Source of the DNA: Lachnoclostridium sp.
GTDB taxonomy: Bacteria; Bacillota; Clostridia; Lachnospirales; Lachnospiraceae
NCBI GenBank assembly: GCA_023665475.1
Contig: JAMPEB010000001.1
Span: forward strand, 186,001-250,000
Length of the DNA stretch: 64,000 nucleotides
Direction of reading: 5' to 3'
The position numbers and the translations under genes are program-made. A model generated the notes under the pieces. The model was not told where the DNA came from, did not search any database, and was given only the letters and a program-made list of their open reading frames with translations. Of the stretch, positions 8,380-16,314 are shown one piece after another; within the stretch, counting starts at the first letter, position 1, and the number at the start of each line of letters is the position of its first letter.

Positions 8380-9075
8380 TCACTCATAAATAATCTCATA
8401 GGGCAGCGCATCACTGCCATTCTGCTCGTAATACCTTATCTTTAACTTTTCTTCCAAATATCCATGGATATGCCCGCCGCCAACATGTGTCATAAAGATT
8501 AGGATAGCCAGCAGAATCACTGATATCGTCAATGCCGTCCAATCCCTTTTTCCCCTGTCACAGATTCCATTTACATCTATTCTCCACATCCATAGAATGC
8601 TCAGGATAAATCCAAACAGCCAGCAGACCATAACGCCTGCCCATACTACGGCATAATGTCCAAATCCTTCCACGGAGCCAAAATACACTGACAGGCTTTT
8701 ATAAGTTACATAATACCCTGCCATATCGTCCATACTATCCAGACATCCATAACCGAAGCATATCGATACTGCCATTCCCAAGCCCAGAAGCAATTTTCTT
8801 TTCCCTCTGACCACATTACACTCCAACTGCAGTTTTATGCACAAAAACCTTTCCATACACATATAAACGCCTATGGGGATTAAAAGGAAAGAGCATATGA
8901 GTCCCAATGAAGAAAGTACATTCACAAATTCATACGACCACATCAGTTTGCTTAACTCATCATCACTCGATATCCTGATTCCATAGCGTGAAACCAAGTA
9001 CAATGCCATAAATATACTTGTCAATACCAAAGCGATATAAAAATCCTTTTTTACATAGTTTTGGTTTTTTGCCAT
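8380..9075 (-). CDS. Uncharacterised multi-pass membrane protein
   Basis: A 231-residue protein I do not recognise. It has about five hydrophobic segments: residues 12-30, 50-72, 93-112, 138-165 and 178-198. Charged loops lie between them, and the tail after HVGGGHIHGYLEEKL is soluble. It is separated by only 2 bases from the CmpB-like gene upstream, so the two are probably co-translated and may work together. Confidence 0.6.
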   Translation of the reverse strand: MAKNQNYVKKDFYIALVLTSIFMALYLVSRYGIRISSDDELSKLMWSYEFVNVLSSLGLICSFLLIPIGVYMCMERFLCIKLQLECNVVRGKRKLLLGLGMAVSICFGYGCLDSMDDMAGYYVTYKSLSVYFGSVEGFGHYAVVWAGVMVCWLFGFILSILWMWRIDVNGICDRGKRDWTALTISVILLAILIFMTHVGGGHIHGYLEEKLKIRYYEQNGSDALPYEIIYE

Positions 9076-9077
9076 TC

Positions 9078-10028
9078 TTACTTATCCGTCCCATCCTTTA
9101 AATTCTGTCTGAGTTCCTCCAATGCCTCCTTAAACCGTTCCGAATACATGGAAGGATGGGCGGCAATCAGCGCTTTCTGGAAAAAATCTCTCAACGCCCC
9201 CAATTTTCTCCGCTCTTCCACATTTTTTAAATAATTTGCCCGAAGCTCCTGTAATTCCCTGCGGATACCCGACCACCTGCTCTCCGGCTTTTGCGCGTCT
9301 CCGTCCTCCGTGACTTTTTCTTCTGCGGCATCCGCGGATACCGCCGCCAGATTTTTCATGTGTTCCAGCTTTTCCTCGATACTTTCCTTTACCTCCGCAA
9401 AGCTCTCCCTGTAACCGGAAATATCTTCTCCTGCCGCCGCAATCAGGGCATCCAGCCGCGCTCTGATATGCAAAAGTTCTTCCTTTGCCTTCTCCATCCG
9501 AACCAGCACATCACGCAAATCGAGAGCCGCCTTAAAGGACAGGGCAAAATCCGCCGCAATTCCTGCGGTGAGCGCATAGGTCATAACCGACAGCAGGGAC
9601 TGGGGCAGGGATAATACAAATGCTTCTATGGGTCTGTGTACCACTTCCGTCATCAATATCGTGAGAAATCCCCATGCAAGAGTAGTAAACAGACAGATAT
9701 GTCCCTGAAAATTAAACTTGTTTTGGGAATAATCCCAATATCTGACTTTAAACAACGCTTCCATCGTGACTCCCGTCACATATTCCAAAGCGGTCGCGCC
9801 GATACAGCCCGCCACATACACAAGGACAGGATTGTCCTGAAACGGCATGGATACCACAAGCATCATGATTGCGCCGCTGCCATACAGCGGAAGGAAAGGT
9901 CCCCGCATAAAGCCCCGGTTCACAAGCTTCCTGCTTTTTAGCGACACATAAAAGGACTCCACAACCCATCCGAGAAAACAGTATAAATAAAAAAAGAAAA
10001 CCCATTGAATCATGGTATAAGAATACAT
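9078..10028 (-). CDS. CmpB-like membrane protein (putative ABC transporter permease family)
   Basis: The 316-residue protein belongs to the family often labelled putative ABC-transporter permease CmpB (PF06541). N-terminal helices contain YCFLGWVVESFYVSL and NRGFMRGPFLPLYGSGA, then TALEYVTGVTMEALFKVRYWDYS, all characteristic. The C-terminal third is a soluble charged coiled coil (about residues 175-310). The start at ATG 10026-10028 has GAGG eight bases upstream. No ATP-binding partner is nearby, so a transport role is unproven; members are often small-genome membrane proteins of unknown job. Confidence 0.75.
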   Translation of the reverse strand: MYSYTMIQWVFFFYLYCFLGWVVESFYVSLKSRKLVNRGFMRGPFLPLYGSGAIMMLVVSMPFQDNPVLVYVAGCIGATALEYVTGVTMEALFKVRYWDYSQNKFNFQGHICLFTTLAWGFLTILMTEVVHRPIEAFVLSLPQSLLSVMTYALTAGIAADFALSFKAALDLRDVLVRMEKAKEELLHIRARLDALIAAAGEDISGYRESFAEVKESIEEKLEHMKNLAAVSADAAEEKVTEDGDAQKPESRWSGIRRELQELRANYLKNVEERRKLGALRDFFQKALIAAHPSMYSERFKEALEELRQNLKDGTDK

Positions 10029-10072
10029 CCAAAGCACCTCACATATATCTACATCCTGAATCGGACCCCGAA

Positions 10073-10852
10073 CTAATGATATACTGCGGCTTCTACACTC
10101 AGCTTTCCCTTACGGGTAGTTCCTGCTTCCCCAAGAAACACAAATTTTCCGTACCCGCGGGCATTCACGGTCTCGCCGTCCTTTAAGCTTCTGGATGGAT
10201 TTTCGCAAAGTCTGCCGTCCACATAGACCTTGCCGCCGCAAATCCATTCCTGACACTCACTGCGGGATTTGCGATACACCTTGGCAAGAACGGCATCCAG
10301 CCGCAAAGACGCCACCTGAACCGTTATCTTCTCCGGTTCATCGGCATTTATCAGTGAAATTTCATCACCGGGATTCACTATTTTACACTCAACATTGGTA
10401 TGCCTGATTTGCTTTAAATTCTGACAGATAAATTCCGCCACCGTCTCCAGACAGAAAAAATATCCTTCCTTGTCTCCTACGATAATGTCTCCCACCGTAC
10501 TCCGCTCTATGCCCAGATTCATTAAAGCTCCCAGAAAATCCCTGTGGGAGAGAACATCTGCAAATTTAGGCAGCTTGGGCTTTATGTGAATACAGGCAAC
10601 AGGAAATGCGGTCTCGTACCCCCATTCGCCACTGTCCCCGAAACGCACCACTTTGCGTTCTGCGCTCTTACTTCCTCCAAAAAGAGTATAGCCCGCAAAT
10701 TTAAGCTCCGGCTCCGTCTGCCAGAACAACTCCTGTTCACTGAGCCCCAAAAATCCGGTGAATGTAAAAATTCCCTGGGCATAGGATTTGTCCGCAAGCT
10801 CTTTCAGACGGTTTTTAAACTGCTGTCTCTCCTTTTCGTTTTCCGGCGCCAT
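10073..10852 (-). CDS. ylmH: YlmH-like S4-domain RNA-binding protein
   Basis: The 259-residue protein has the YlmH layout: an N-terminal region with RDFLGALMNLGIERSTVGDI and a C-terminal S4 RNA-binding domain (about residues 180-240, LRLDAVLAKVYRKSRSECQEWI..GKVYVDG). Family members bind the 50S subunit; in Bacillus subtilis YlmH can replace RqcP in ribosome-associated quality control, and the gene usually sits in the division cluster. Here it is downstream of two COG0523 GTPases with a 12-base gap, an unusual context. The function is carried over from the family. Confidence 0.85.
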   Translation of the reverse strand: MAPENEKERQQFKNRLKELADKSYAQGIFTFTGFLGLSEQELFWQTEPELKFAGYTLFGGSKSAERKVVRFGDSGEWGYETAFPVACIHIKPKLPKFADVLSHRDFLGALMNLGIERSTVGDIIVGDKEGYFFCLETVAEFICQNLKQIRHTNVECKIVNPGDEISLINADEPEKITVQVASLRLDAVLAKVYRKSRSECQEWICGGKVYVDGRLCENPSRSLKDGETVNARGYGKFVFLGEAGTTRKGKLSVEAAVYH

Positions 10853-10864
10853 TTTCTTATCCTC

Positions 10865-11797
10865 TTAAGTGAAACTGATTATCTTTTCCTTGGGAGCTCT
10901 GGTCTTCTCCACGCTGATGGCATGAAGCACGGGACCTTCCCCTTTGTAATCTTTCCAATATTCCCTTGTTACCGTTGCCGTCACCTTAACCCATTCCTGC
11001 TGTTTTAAAGAAGCCACCCCCGCATATTCGCAGGCATAACCCAAAAACGCCATATCGTCCGCACAACAGGTCATCGCCATGCGTCCCGGCACAAAATATC
11101 CTTCGGGAAATTCCTCCGGCTTTAAGACCATGGCGGTAAACTGCAGTTTTTTACCGATATACCTCTCCAGATGCTCCATGGAATCCAGATACCAGATACC
11201 GTATCCCGCATCGTCCAGAACAATCAGCTCCTGCTTTAAATCATAGGGAAGGTCTTCCTCAAAAATCTCATCAATCTCGCCGTTCGCATCCTCGAATACC
11301 ACTTCGGCGGAAGGATTCACCGCCTTGATATTGCGTTTGTAACCATTCAATTCATCACGCACATTGTCACAGCGGTTAAAGATGATCAGCTCCGATTTTC
11401 GTATCATCTCCGCAAGCAGAGAGCGCATATTGGTGTAATACATGGGAAAAGTGGAGCCGTCAATGGTGGTAATCTGCTGCTCAACCTTCCAGAACATGGG
11501 CAGCTTCACATTTTTGAAATTCCACATGCCGTTATACTCAATAATAATCCGTTCAGGCTTATGCTTTCTTTCAAGTTCCGTCAAATGTGCCGGAGTAAAA
11601 TCTTCCTCATTTTCAATGATTTCCAACACGGTACGGCTCTTCTTAAGAAGAGCCTCCTCGTATTCCGTTTCCCCTTCCTCACACACAAGGAGAAGGGTTT
11701 TTCCTTTGATTTGAAAGTACGGCTGGTTCAAAGTAAATCGGATAAATTCTGTTTTGCCGCTTTCCAAAAATCCGTTAATCATATATACGGGCTTCAT
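10865..11797 (-). CDS. COG0523-type GTPase domain fused to a YcgQ/DUF1980-like domain
   Basis: The 310-residue protein starts with a P-loop typical of the CobW/COG0523 family (INGFLESGKTEF), with base-recognition NRCD further on, but lacks the usual CxCC metal-binding motif. The last third has RMAMTCCADDMAFLGYACEY, the Cys-Cys-x-Asp signature of the YcgQ/TIGR03943 family, which in Bacillus is linked to zinc starvation. It may deliver or sense a divalent metal. The next gene upstream is a second COG0523 GTPase, so the pair probably acts on the same metal. I start at the ATG at 11795-11797, which has AAAGG 8 bases upstream; an in-frame GTG at 11806 is poorer. Confidence 0.75.
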   Translation of the reverse strand: MKPVYMINGFLESGKTEFIRFTLNQPYFQIKGKTLLLVCEEGETEYEEALLKKSRTVLEIIENEEDFTPAHLTELERKHKPERIIIEYNGMWNFKNVKLPMFWKVEQQITTIDGSTFPMYYTNMRSLLAEMIRKSELIIFNRCDNVRDELNGYKRNIKAVNPSAEVVFEDANGEIDEIFEEDLPYDLKQELIVLDDAGYGIWYLDSMEHLERYIGKKLQFTAMVLKPEEFPEGYFVPGRMAMTCCADDMAFLGYACEYAGVASLKQQEWVKVTATVTREYWKDYKGEGPVLHAISVEKTRAPKEKIISFT

Positions 11798-11828
11798 AAG
11801 ATGCACCTTTCTGAATCACTGTTTCTGT

Positions 11829-13037
11829 TTATTTTCTGAATAACGCTGCCAATTTTTCTTCATCCAGCTTCGAGCCGATGACACAGATTTTACCGGTCAC
11901 TTCCGGATTTCCCGTGCGAATTTCCTGCTCCTTTGGAACATAATCATAGTAAATCCATGTGCCGTCCTTCGCGGGAACCATTCCTTTGGCGCGAAGAACT
12001 ACGCCATATTCGCCGCTGTCAAGAGCGTTAAGAATCTGCTCAATCTCTTCCCTGCTGTATTTGTTGGGAGTCTCCATGCCCCAACTGGAGAAGATTTCGT
12101 CCGCATGGTGGTGATGATGATGCTCGTGCTCCTCATGGTCATGATCGTGATGCTCGTGCTCCTCATGGTCATGGTGATGATGCTCATGTTCATCATGGTC
12201 ATGATGGTGATGCTCATGTTCATCGTGGTCATGGTGGTGATGCTCGTGTTCATCGTGGTCATGATGGTGATGCTCATGCTCCTCGTGGTCATGATCGTGC
12301 TCGTCATCTTCATCATGGTGGTGATGTTCATGCCCATGACAGCCGCACTCGCAGTCCTCTCCGTGGTCATGATCATGATGATGGTGCTCATGCTCCTCCT
12401 TTGCCTTCTCCATCATTTCCTTCATCAAATCTTCCAGCTTATCCGCACCTTCAATGGTTTCCAAAACAGCCTTCCCGTCAAGCTGTGCCAAAGGCGTGGT
12501 TATAATCGTCGCCTGCTCATTATGCTCACGAATCATGGTCACGCACTCGGAAATCTTCTCATCGGAAAGCTTGTCGGTCCTGCTTAAAATAATCGTGCCT
12601 GCATATGCTATCTGATTGATAAAAAACTCGCCGAAATTCTTGATATACATTTTGCATTTGGAGGCGTCTACCACAGCCACTGCACTGTTAATCTGCACAT
12701 CCAGCGAAGCTGCCACATCCTCCACTGCCTTTAACACATCGGAAAGCTTGCCAACCCCTGAAGGCTCAATCAAAATCCGCTCCGGCGCATAGGTATTAAT
12801 TACCTCTTTTAAGGAAGCGCCAAAATCCCCTACCAGAGAACAGCAGATACAGCCGGAATTCATCTCTTTGATTTCAATTCCCGCCTCCTTCAAAAATCCG
12901 CCGTCAATACCGATTTCTCCGAATTCATTCTCAATCAGCACCGTCTTGCTGCCGTCCAACGCTTCTTTCAACAGCTTCTTTATCAGGGTAGTCTTGCCGG
13001 CTCCCAAAAATCCCGATACCACATCAATCTTTGTCAT
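11829..13037 (-). CDS. COG0523/CobW metal-chaperone GTPase with very long His-rich insert
   Basis: The 402-residue protein has all G3E-family marks: P-loop GFLGAGKTT (residues 9-17), the metal motif GCICC (Cys63, 65, 66), EPSG and a C-terminal CobW_C region (about 318-402). Between the domains, residues 215-311 hold about 52 His with Asp/Glu in repeats like DEHEHHHHDH plus DCECGC, a metal store or buffer. It probably inserts zinc, nickel or cobalt into a client enzyme. AGGAGG seven bases before the ATG at 13035-13037 fixes the start. It heads an operon with the second COG0523 gene (31-base gap) and ylmH. Confidence 0.88.
   Translation of the reverse strand: MTKIDVVSGFLGAGKTTLIKKLLKEALDGSKTVLIENEFGEIGIDGGFLKEAGIEIKEMNSGCICCSLVGDFGASLKEVINTYAPERILIEPSGVGKLSDVLKAVEDVAASLDVQINSAVAVVDASKCKMYIKNFGEFFINQIAYAGTIILSRTDKLSDEKISECVTMIREHNEQATIITTPLAQLDGKAVLETIEGADKLEDLMKEMMEKAKEEHEHHHHDHDHGEDCECGCHGHEHHHHDEDDEHDHDHEEHEHHHHDHDEHEHHHHDHDEHEHHHHDHDEHEHHHHDHEEHEHHDHDHEEHEHHHHHHADEIFSSWGMETPNKYSREEIEQILNALDSGEYGVVLRAKGMVPAKDGTWIYYDYVPKEQEIRTGNPEVTGKICVIGSKLDEEKLAALFRK
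12105..12395 (-). repeat. In-frame tandem repeat encoding the His/Asp/Glu-rich region
   Basis: Imperfect 30-33 bp units built from CAT/CAC, GAT/GAC and GAG/GAA codons, repeated about seven times with synonymous differences. The reading frame is kept through all copies. Such an array can change copy number by slippage or unequal recombination without breaking the protein. Confidence 0.8.
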
Positions 13038-13074
13038 CTTTATACCTCCTAGCATCATTCACTATCTTCAACTA

Positions 13075-13109
13075 TTCTATATTTTCTACCATAATTTTGA
13101 CAATGTCAA
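13075..13109 (-). promoter_or_regulatory. Promoter with TTGACATTGTCAA palindrome upstream of the COG0523 operon
   Basis: At 13097-13109 there is a 13-base palindrome (TTGACA/TGTCAA arms). On the minus strand its second half, TTGTCA, lies 16 bases from TATAGA, a plausible -35/-10 pair. A palindrome on the -35 could be an operator. It does not match the Zur or Fur consensus I know. Confidence 0.35.
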
Positions 13110-13188
13110 TCATTCTATCCTAAAAGTTTTGTAAAATATTCCTACGCTTTTCCTTTTTAGTAATATCCTTATTTTTGCAACTTTACTA

Positions 13189-13217
13189 TTGACAAACCCC
13201 CACCTATCCAATACAAT
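13189..13217 (+). promoter_or_regulatory. Consensus promoter facing the 3' end of the 13252-13788 gene
   Basis: TTGACA (13189-13194), 17 bases, TACAAT (13212-13217) on the plus strand: near-perfect sigma-A spacing and sequence. No plus-strand gene follows; transcription from about 13224 would run antisense into the minus-strand PBECR-like gene. Confidence 0.55.
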
Positions 13218-13251
13218 ATCTACAAAAGAGATGGGTTTTCACCGTACAGTT

Positions 13252-13788
13252 TTACTCAAGCGGGCTGCTCGTTTCTTTTTTTATTGCCAACAAATCATAA
13301 AGATACTTTTTACCATCCGCATCATGGCGCACCAGCATCCGAGCAAAAAAGATGTTATAACGACAGACCTCACCGCTTTTATCACCATACACCGGCAATG
13401 CAAACCTCACATCATACCGATACCACCCATACTTTGCATCCTTGTCATGCTTCTTCTTGCTATTCTCTGAATATTCCCCATTTGTGGCAGTCTGTATCAG
13501 TTCAGGAATCCCCTGCGCAGCATTTGCCTTGGCTTTCGCAACGGCTCCCTTCAAAGCAAGTCTGCTCTCCGAACCAACATATTCATCAGGGAAACTGCTG
13601 GAAATGAATATCTTCTCGGATGTTTCCGCAATCTCATAAAATTCCCCGACATACTCTTTAAGATATTCTTCTACCGCCTTCCAATCTTCCCTCTTTTTGC
13701 CTTTAAACCGAACTTCATTGATTAAAACGATTTTTTCACCATTAGGATCAACAATGATATTCACATTTCTATCCATAATATTTTGCAT
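13252..13788 (-). CDS. PBECR-like (phage Barnase/EndoU/ColicinE5/RelE-like) domain protein
   Basis: The 178-residue protein ends with YGWYRYDVRFALPVYGDKSG, RYNIFFARMLVRHDADGKKY and LYDLLAIKKE. This recalls the small nuclease-like domains found at the C-terminus of phage MuF and polymorphic toxin proteins. The N-terminal half (NGEKIVLINEVRFKGK..EEYLKEYVGEF) resembles the helical linker before such domains. This is a by-eye family guess. It stands alone here, 8 bases after a 30-residue ORF, with a consensus promoter pointing at it from the other strand. It could be a toxin remnant or an orphan module from a mobile element. Confidence 0.5.
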   Translation of the reverse strand: MQNIMDRNVNIIVDPNGEKIVLINEVRFKGKKREDWKAVEEYLKEYVGEFYEIAETSEKIFISSSFPDEYVGSESRLALKGAVAKAKANAAQGIPELIQTATNGEYSENSKKKHDKDAKYGWYRYDVRFALPVYGDKSGEVCRYNIFFARMLVRHDADGKKYLYDLLAIKKETSSPLE

Positions 13789-13796
13789 AAGTCCTC

Positions 13797-13889
13797 TTAT
13801 ATTTCTGAATTTATATCACCGAATCGCTCATATAGCGGATTTCTCTTGTTTCCTAGTTTGTCATCTTCATCAAATTCATAAATGCTCAT
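13797..13889 (-). CDS. Small acidic 30-residue ORF before the PBECR-like gene
   Basis: A short frame beginning MSIYEFDEDDKLGNKRNP, preceded by GGGGAG four bases from the ATG and followed after 8 bases by the next gene, so translation could be coupled. The frame is also open upstream to an ATG at 14024 (75 residues, site GGGAG within a GGGAGTTCTCCC hairpin), which is an alternative start. The MSIYEFDE opening resembles tails of Lachnospiraceae Rpn-type proteins, so it may be a remnant. Confidence 0.4.
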   Translation of the reverse strand: MSIYEFDEDDKLGNKRNPLYERFGDINSEI

Positions 13890-14088
13890 ATCTCTCCCCT
13901 TCCTTATTGTTTCAATGTTCCTCCTTCCCATGGAAACCGAAAAGAAAACACTGCCATATACTTTCAGGGATCCATGCCTTATAAGATGTTTGGAAATAAA
14001 ATAACAGATTTCGTTGAAATACATGGGAGAACTCCCTATCCGGAACGGCTGCGCCGCCTAAGATTCAAAGAATATATGCTTTGGGTTT

Positions 14089-14117
14089 ATTGTATCAGAA
14101 TATACGCATATGCGCAA
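14089..14117 (-). promoter_or_regulatory. Extended -10 promoter for the 13889-13252 unit
   Basis: On the minus strand TGA-TACAAT (TACAAT at 14089-14094) with TTGCGC 17 bases upstream (14112-14117). The resulting leader is about 190 nt and holds small hairpins. The remaining 13890-14268 gap holds the terminator at 14151-14191 and no further gene that I can support. Confidence 0.45.
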
Positions 14118-14150
14118 TGCTTTTTATTCATTTTAGTAATAATGAACTGT

Positions 14151-14191
14151 AAACACAAAAACATAGACTGCCGGATTTTCACCTGACAGTC
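14151..14191 (-). terminator. Terminator of the LysM surface protein gene
   Basis: On the minus strand, 78 bases after the stop at 14269, GACTGTCAGG pairs imperfectly with CCGGCAGTC and is followed by TATGTTTTTGTG. Stem and T-run are in the correct order for an intrinsic terminator. Confidence 0.6.
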
Positions 14192-14268
14192 CATGCCTTT
14201 ACCTCTTTCACCATGCATTATTTTTTCTTATTCCCGTGCTTTCGGATTCCGCCCGGAAATCGTCTGCA

Positions 14269-16218
14269 TTAAAGATTAATCTTCTGCCCTACCCTGATAA
14301 GGTTGATATTCCTAATCTGGGGGTTCTTTGCCGCCAACTGCGCAAGGGTCATGCGGTTGATCTTTGCGATTTTGCTCATGGTATCGCCGCTCTGTACGGA
14401 ATAAACGCTTCCTGCCGCAGGGCTGCCGCCGTTTCCGTAATATCCCGCAAGATACAGAGGACCGTACCAGGGGATATCGTTGTCAACGGCTGCCCCTGCC
14501 GGGATTACAACAGTGTAGTTTTTGCCCCCGTAGGTGTATTCCATCACAAGGGTTACATCCTTCCTTGCAAGCAGCGCTTTCATCATGCCGTTGGAAAGGG
14601 TGTTAAGACCGGTAATCTTAACGGTTGCACCCTTTGCCGCACCTTTAATCTGATTTTCCACATCCGCGGCGAAATCATTTCCGCCCGCACCGGAGCCGCC
14701 TGCGCTGCTGTCATCATTGCCGCCATTACTGCTACCGCCTGCATCATTGTTATCAGCGCTGCTATTATCCTCCGCCTTGTCATCATTTCCAGATGATGCA
14801 TTATCATCACTGCTGTCACTGCCCGATGGGGTACTTCCTTCTTCCTCACCATCCTGCTCCTGCGCAAAAGCAAAGGTGCTGAAGCTGCTGACCGTAAAAG
14901 TCACCGTTCCGTCCCCACTGAGTCTGAAATTTACCCTTTCGCAGCCGCCATCTTCGTTATAATGCAGAATTACCAGACGAGCCGCATCCAAACCTGACGG
15001 AATGGGAAGGGTAATGGTAACAGGGATGTCCAATTCATGCACGGACTCCCCGCCCCTTGTAAGGCGGATATCCAGTTGAACGCTTTTCGCATAATTGACA
15101 GGCACCTTCTGCTCCGGAACGGATACTTCCAGACCGACCGACTGCCCGGATGCCGCATTCAGGCCTGCGCCTACAACGGAGATGTCCTCTGCTTTCACAA
15201 ATCTGCCTGCTTCCTCAGACACTTCCGGCTGCTTTACCGTGATATTCTGGTTTGTCGCAAAACTGCTTTCCAGCGTTTTTATCTGATTCAGGACGGCATC
15301 ATCTGTCTGCATGGCAGTCCGCAGTTCGGTTTTATCAATGCTTGACTTGATAGTCCCCAAAGCTTCCGCCGGTTCCGCATTTTCCATGGCGCCGCTTATA
15401 ATACCGCTTATAGTTCCTGCCGCCGCTTCGGTGTCATAATACAAAGGTTCGCTCTCGACTCCAGACACTACCTTTTCAATGTCACCACTTATCGCTCTGA
15501 TGGTAAACCAATAAATCTTTTCATCGTCATTCACATACTTTTCTATATAGCTAGTAACATCTGCACTTAACCGACTTGATGACACATACTGCCAAGTACG
15601 AGAGTTAGGACCGTCATGGAATATTACACTATATTCATCCGCGCCTTCCACTGCTGACCAGCAGATGGTTCTGGGGTTTGTCTCGCTCCACCAGCATGTG
15701 GGAGTTCCCAGAACAGCATCCGGCTTGACATAAGTATACACAGGACTCAAATCCGAAAATTCACTGTCTTCATAATTATCCCTATCATAAAGTGCAGTGC
15801 TCTTTACCCGGAACTGATACGCTCCGCTTTCATCGATCAAGTCGTAGGTGATAGCGTTAAGGCTAGCACCGCAGTTTGTAGTACGAATTTTCTCTCCATC
15901 CCTATACAGTTCAAGCTCGTAATGCTTGTGTGCATCCGCCACTTCATTCCAAGTCATAGTTCCATCCTTGTCCCACTGTAATCCTGTGGGCACATCCAGC
16001 TTCTTTTTCTGGGTGGTTTCCGTAGTTGTCCCTGTAGCATTTCCGCTGACATCACTGTCCGACACGCTTTCTGCTGCCGATGCATCGGCTGATGCCTCTG
16101 TTATCTCTCCAGCCGCTGCATCTTCCGCCGCCTTGGCAGTCACAGACAGTTCCCCCGATACCGGAGCGAGCACCAACACCGCCGTGAGCATAAGCGCCAT
16201 CATCGCTTTCTTTCTCAT
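14269..16218 (-). CDS. Secreted LysM-domain surface protein
   Basis: The 649-residue protein has a signal peptide (residues 1-30, MRKKAMMALMLTAVLVLAPVSG to AKA), a Ser/Ala/Thr-rich spacer and fibronectin type III-like segments (about 75-165 and 170-260: PTGLQWDKDGTMTWNEV, NPRTICWSAVEGADEYSV). A long middle domain follows. Residues about 460-510 are a Ser/Asn/Asp/Gly-rich linker, and a C-terminal LysM (YSVQSGDTMSKIAKINRM..VGQKINL) binds peptidoglycan. Export and wall attachment are therefore likely; the ligand or role is unknown. GGAGG eight bases upstream sets the start. Its promoter holds a 7-G tract. A smaller LysM protein with the same C-terminal module is at 41398. Confidence 0.85.
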   Translation of the reverse strand: MRKKAMMALMLTAVLVLAPVSGELSVTAKAAEDAAAGEITEASADASAAESVSDSDVSGNATGTTTETTQKKKLDVPTGLQWDKDGTMTWNEVADAHKHYELELYRDGEKIRTTNCGASLNAITYDLIDESGAYQFRVKSTALYDRDNYEDSEFSDLSPVYTYVKPDAVLGTPTCWWSETNPRTICWSAVEGADEYSVIFHDGPNSRTWQYVSSSRLSADVTSYIEKYVNDDEKIYWFTIRAISGDIEKVVSGVESEPLYYDTEAAAGTISGIISGAMENAEPAEALGTIKSSIDKTELRTAMQTDDAVLNQIKTLESSFATNQNITVKQPEVSEEAGRFVKAEDISVVGAGLNAASGQSVGLEVSVPEQKVPVNYAKSVQLDIRLTRGGESVHELDIPVTITLPIPSGLDAARLVILHYNEDGGCERVNFRLSGDGTVTFTVSSFSTFAFAQEQDGEEEGSTPSGSDSSDDNASSGNDDKAEDNSSADNNDAGGSSNGGNDDSSAGGSGAGGNDFAADVENQIKGAAKGATVKITGLNTLSNGMMKALLARKDVTLVMEYTYGGKNYTVVIPAGAAVDNDIPWYGPLYLAGYYGNGGSPAAGSVYSVQSGDTMSKIAKINRMTLAQLAAKNPQIRNINLIRVGQKINL

Positions 16219-16271
16219 TCTTTTTTCCTCCGCATAATATTTTCCGGCAGATTAAGACACTGCCATACTCT

Positions 16272-16298
16272 ATTTTACCCCCCCGGACAATATGTCAA
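16272..16298 (-). promoter_or_regulatory. Promoter with G7 tract in the spacer, upstream of the LysM gene
   Basis: On the minus strand TTGACA (16293-16298) and TAAAAT (16272-16277) are separated by a 15-base spacer, the last seven bases of which are G. Slippage in the tract by one or two G would bring the spacer to 16-17 bases. This is the layout of phase-variable promoters, but variation is not shown. Confidence 0.55.
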
Positions 16299-16314
16299 GT
16301 ATTTTTGAAAATAA

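Noticed and set aside
12105..12395. Regular repeats that could look like a CRISPR array
   Set aside because: The units are contiguous without unique spacers and keep an open frame for His/Asp/Glu in a COG0523 protein.
12105..12587. A 160-residue Met/Val-rich open frame on the plus strand
   Set aside because: It is the antisense shadow of the His-rich repeats (CAT read as ATG) and has no ribosome site or known fold.
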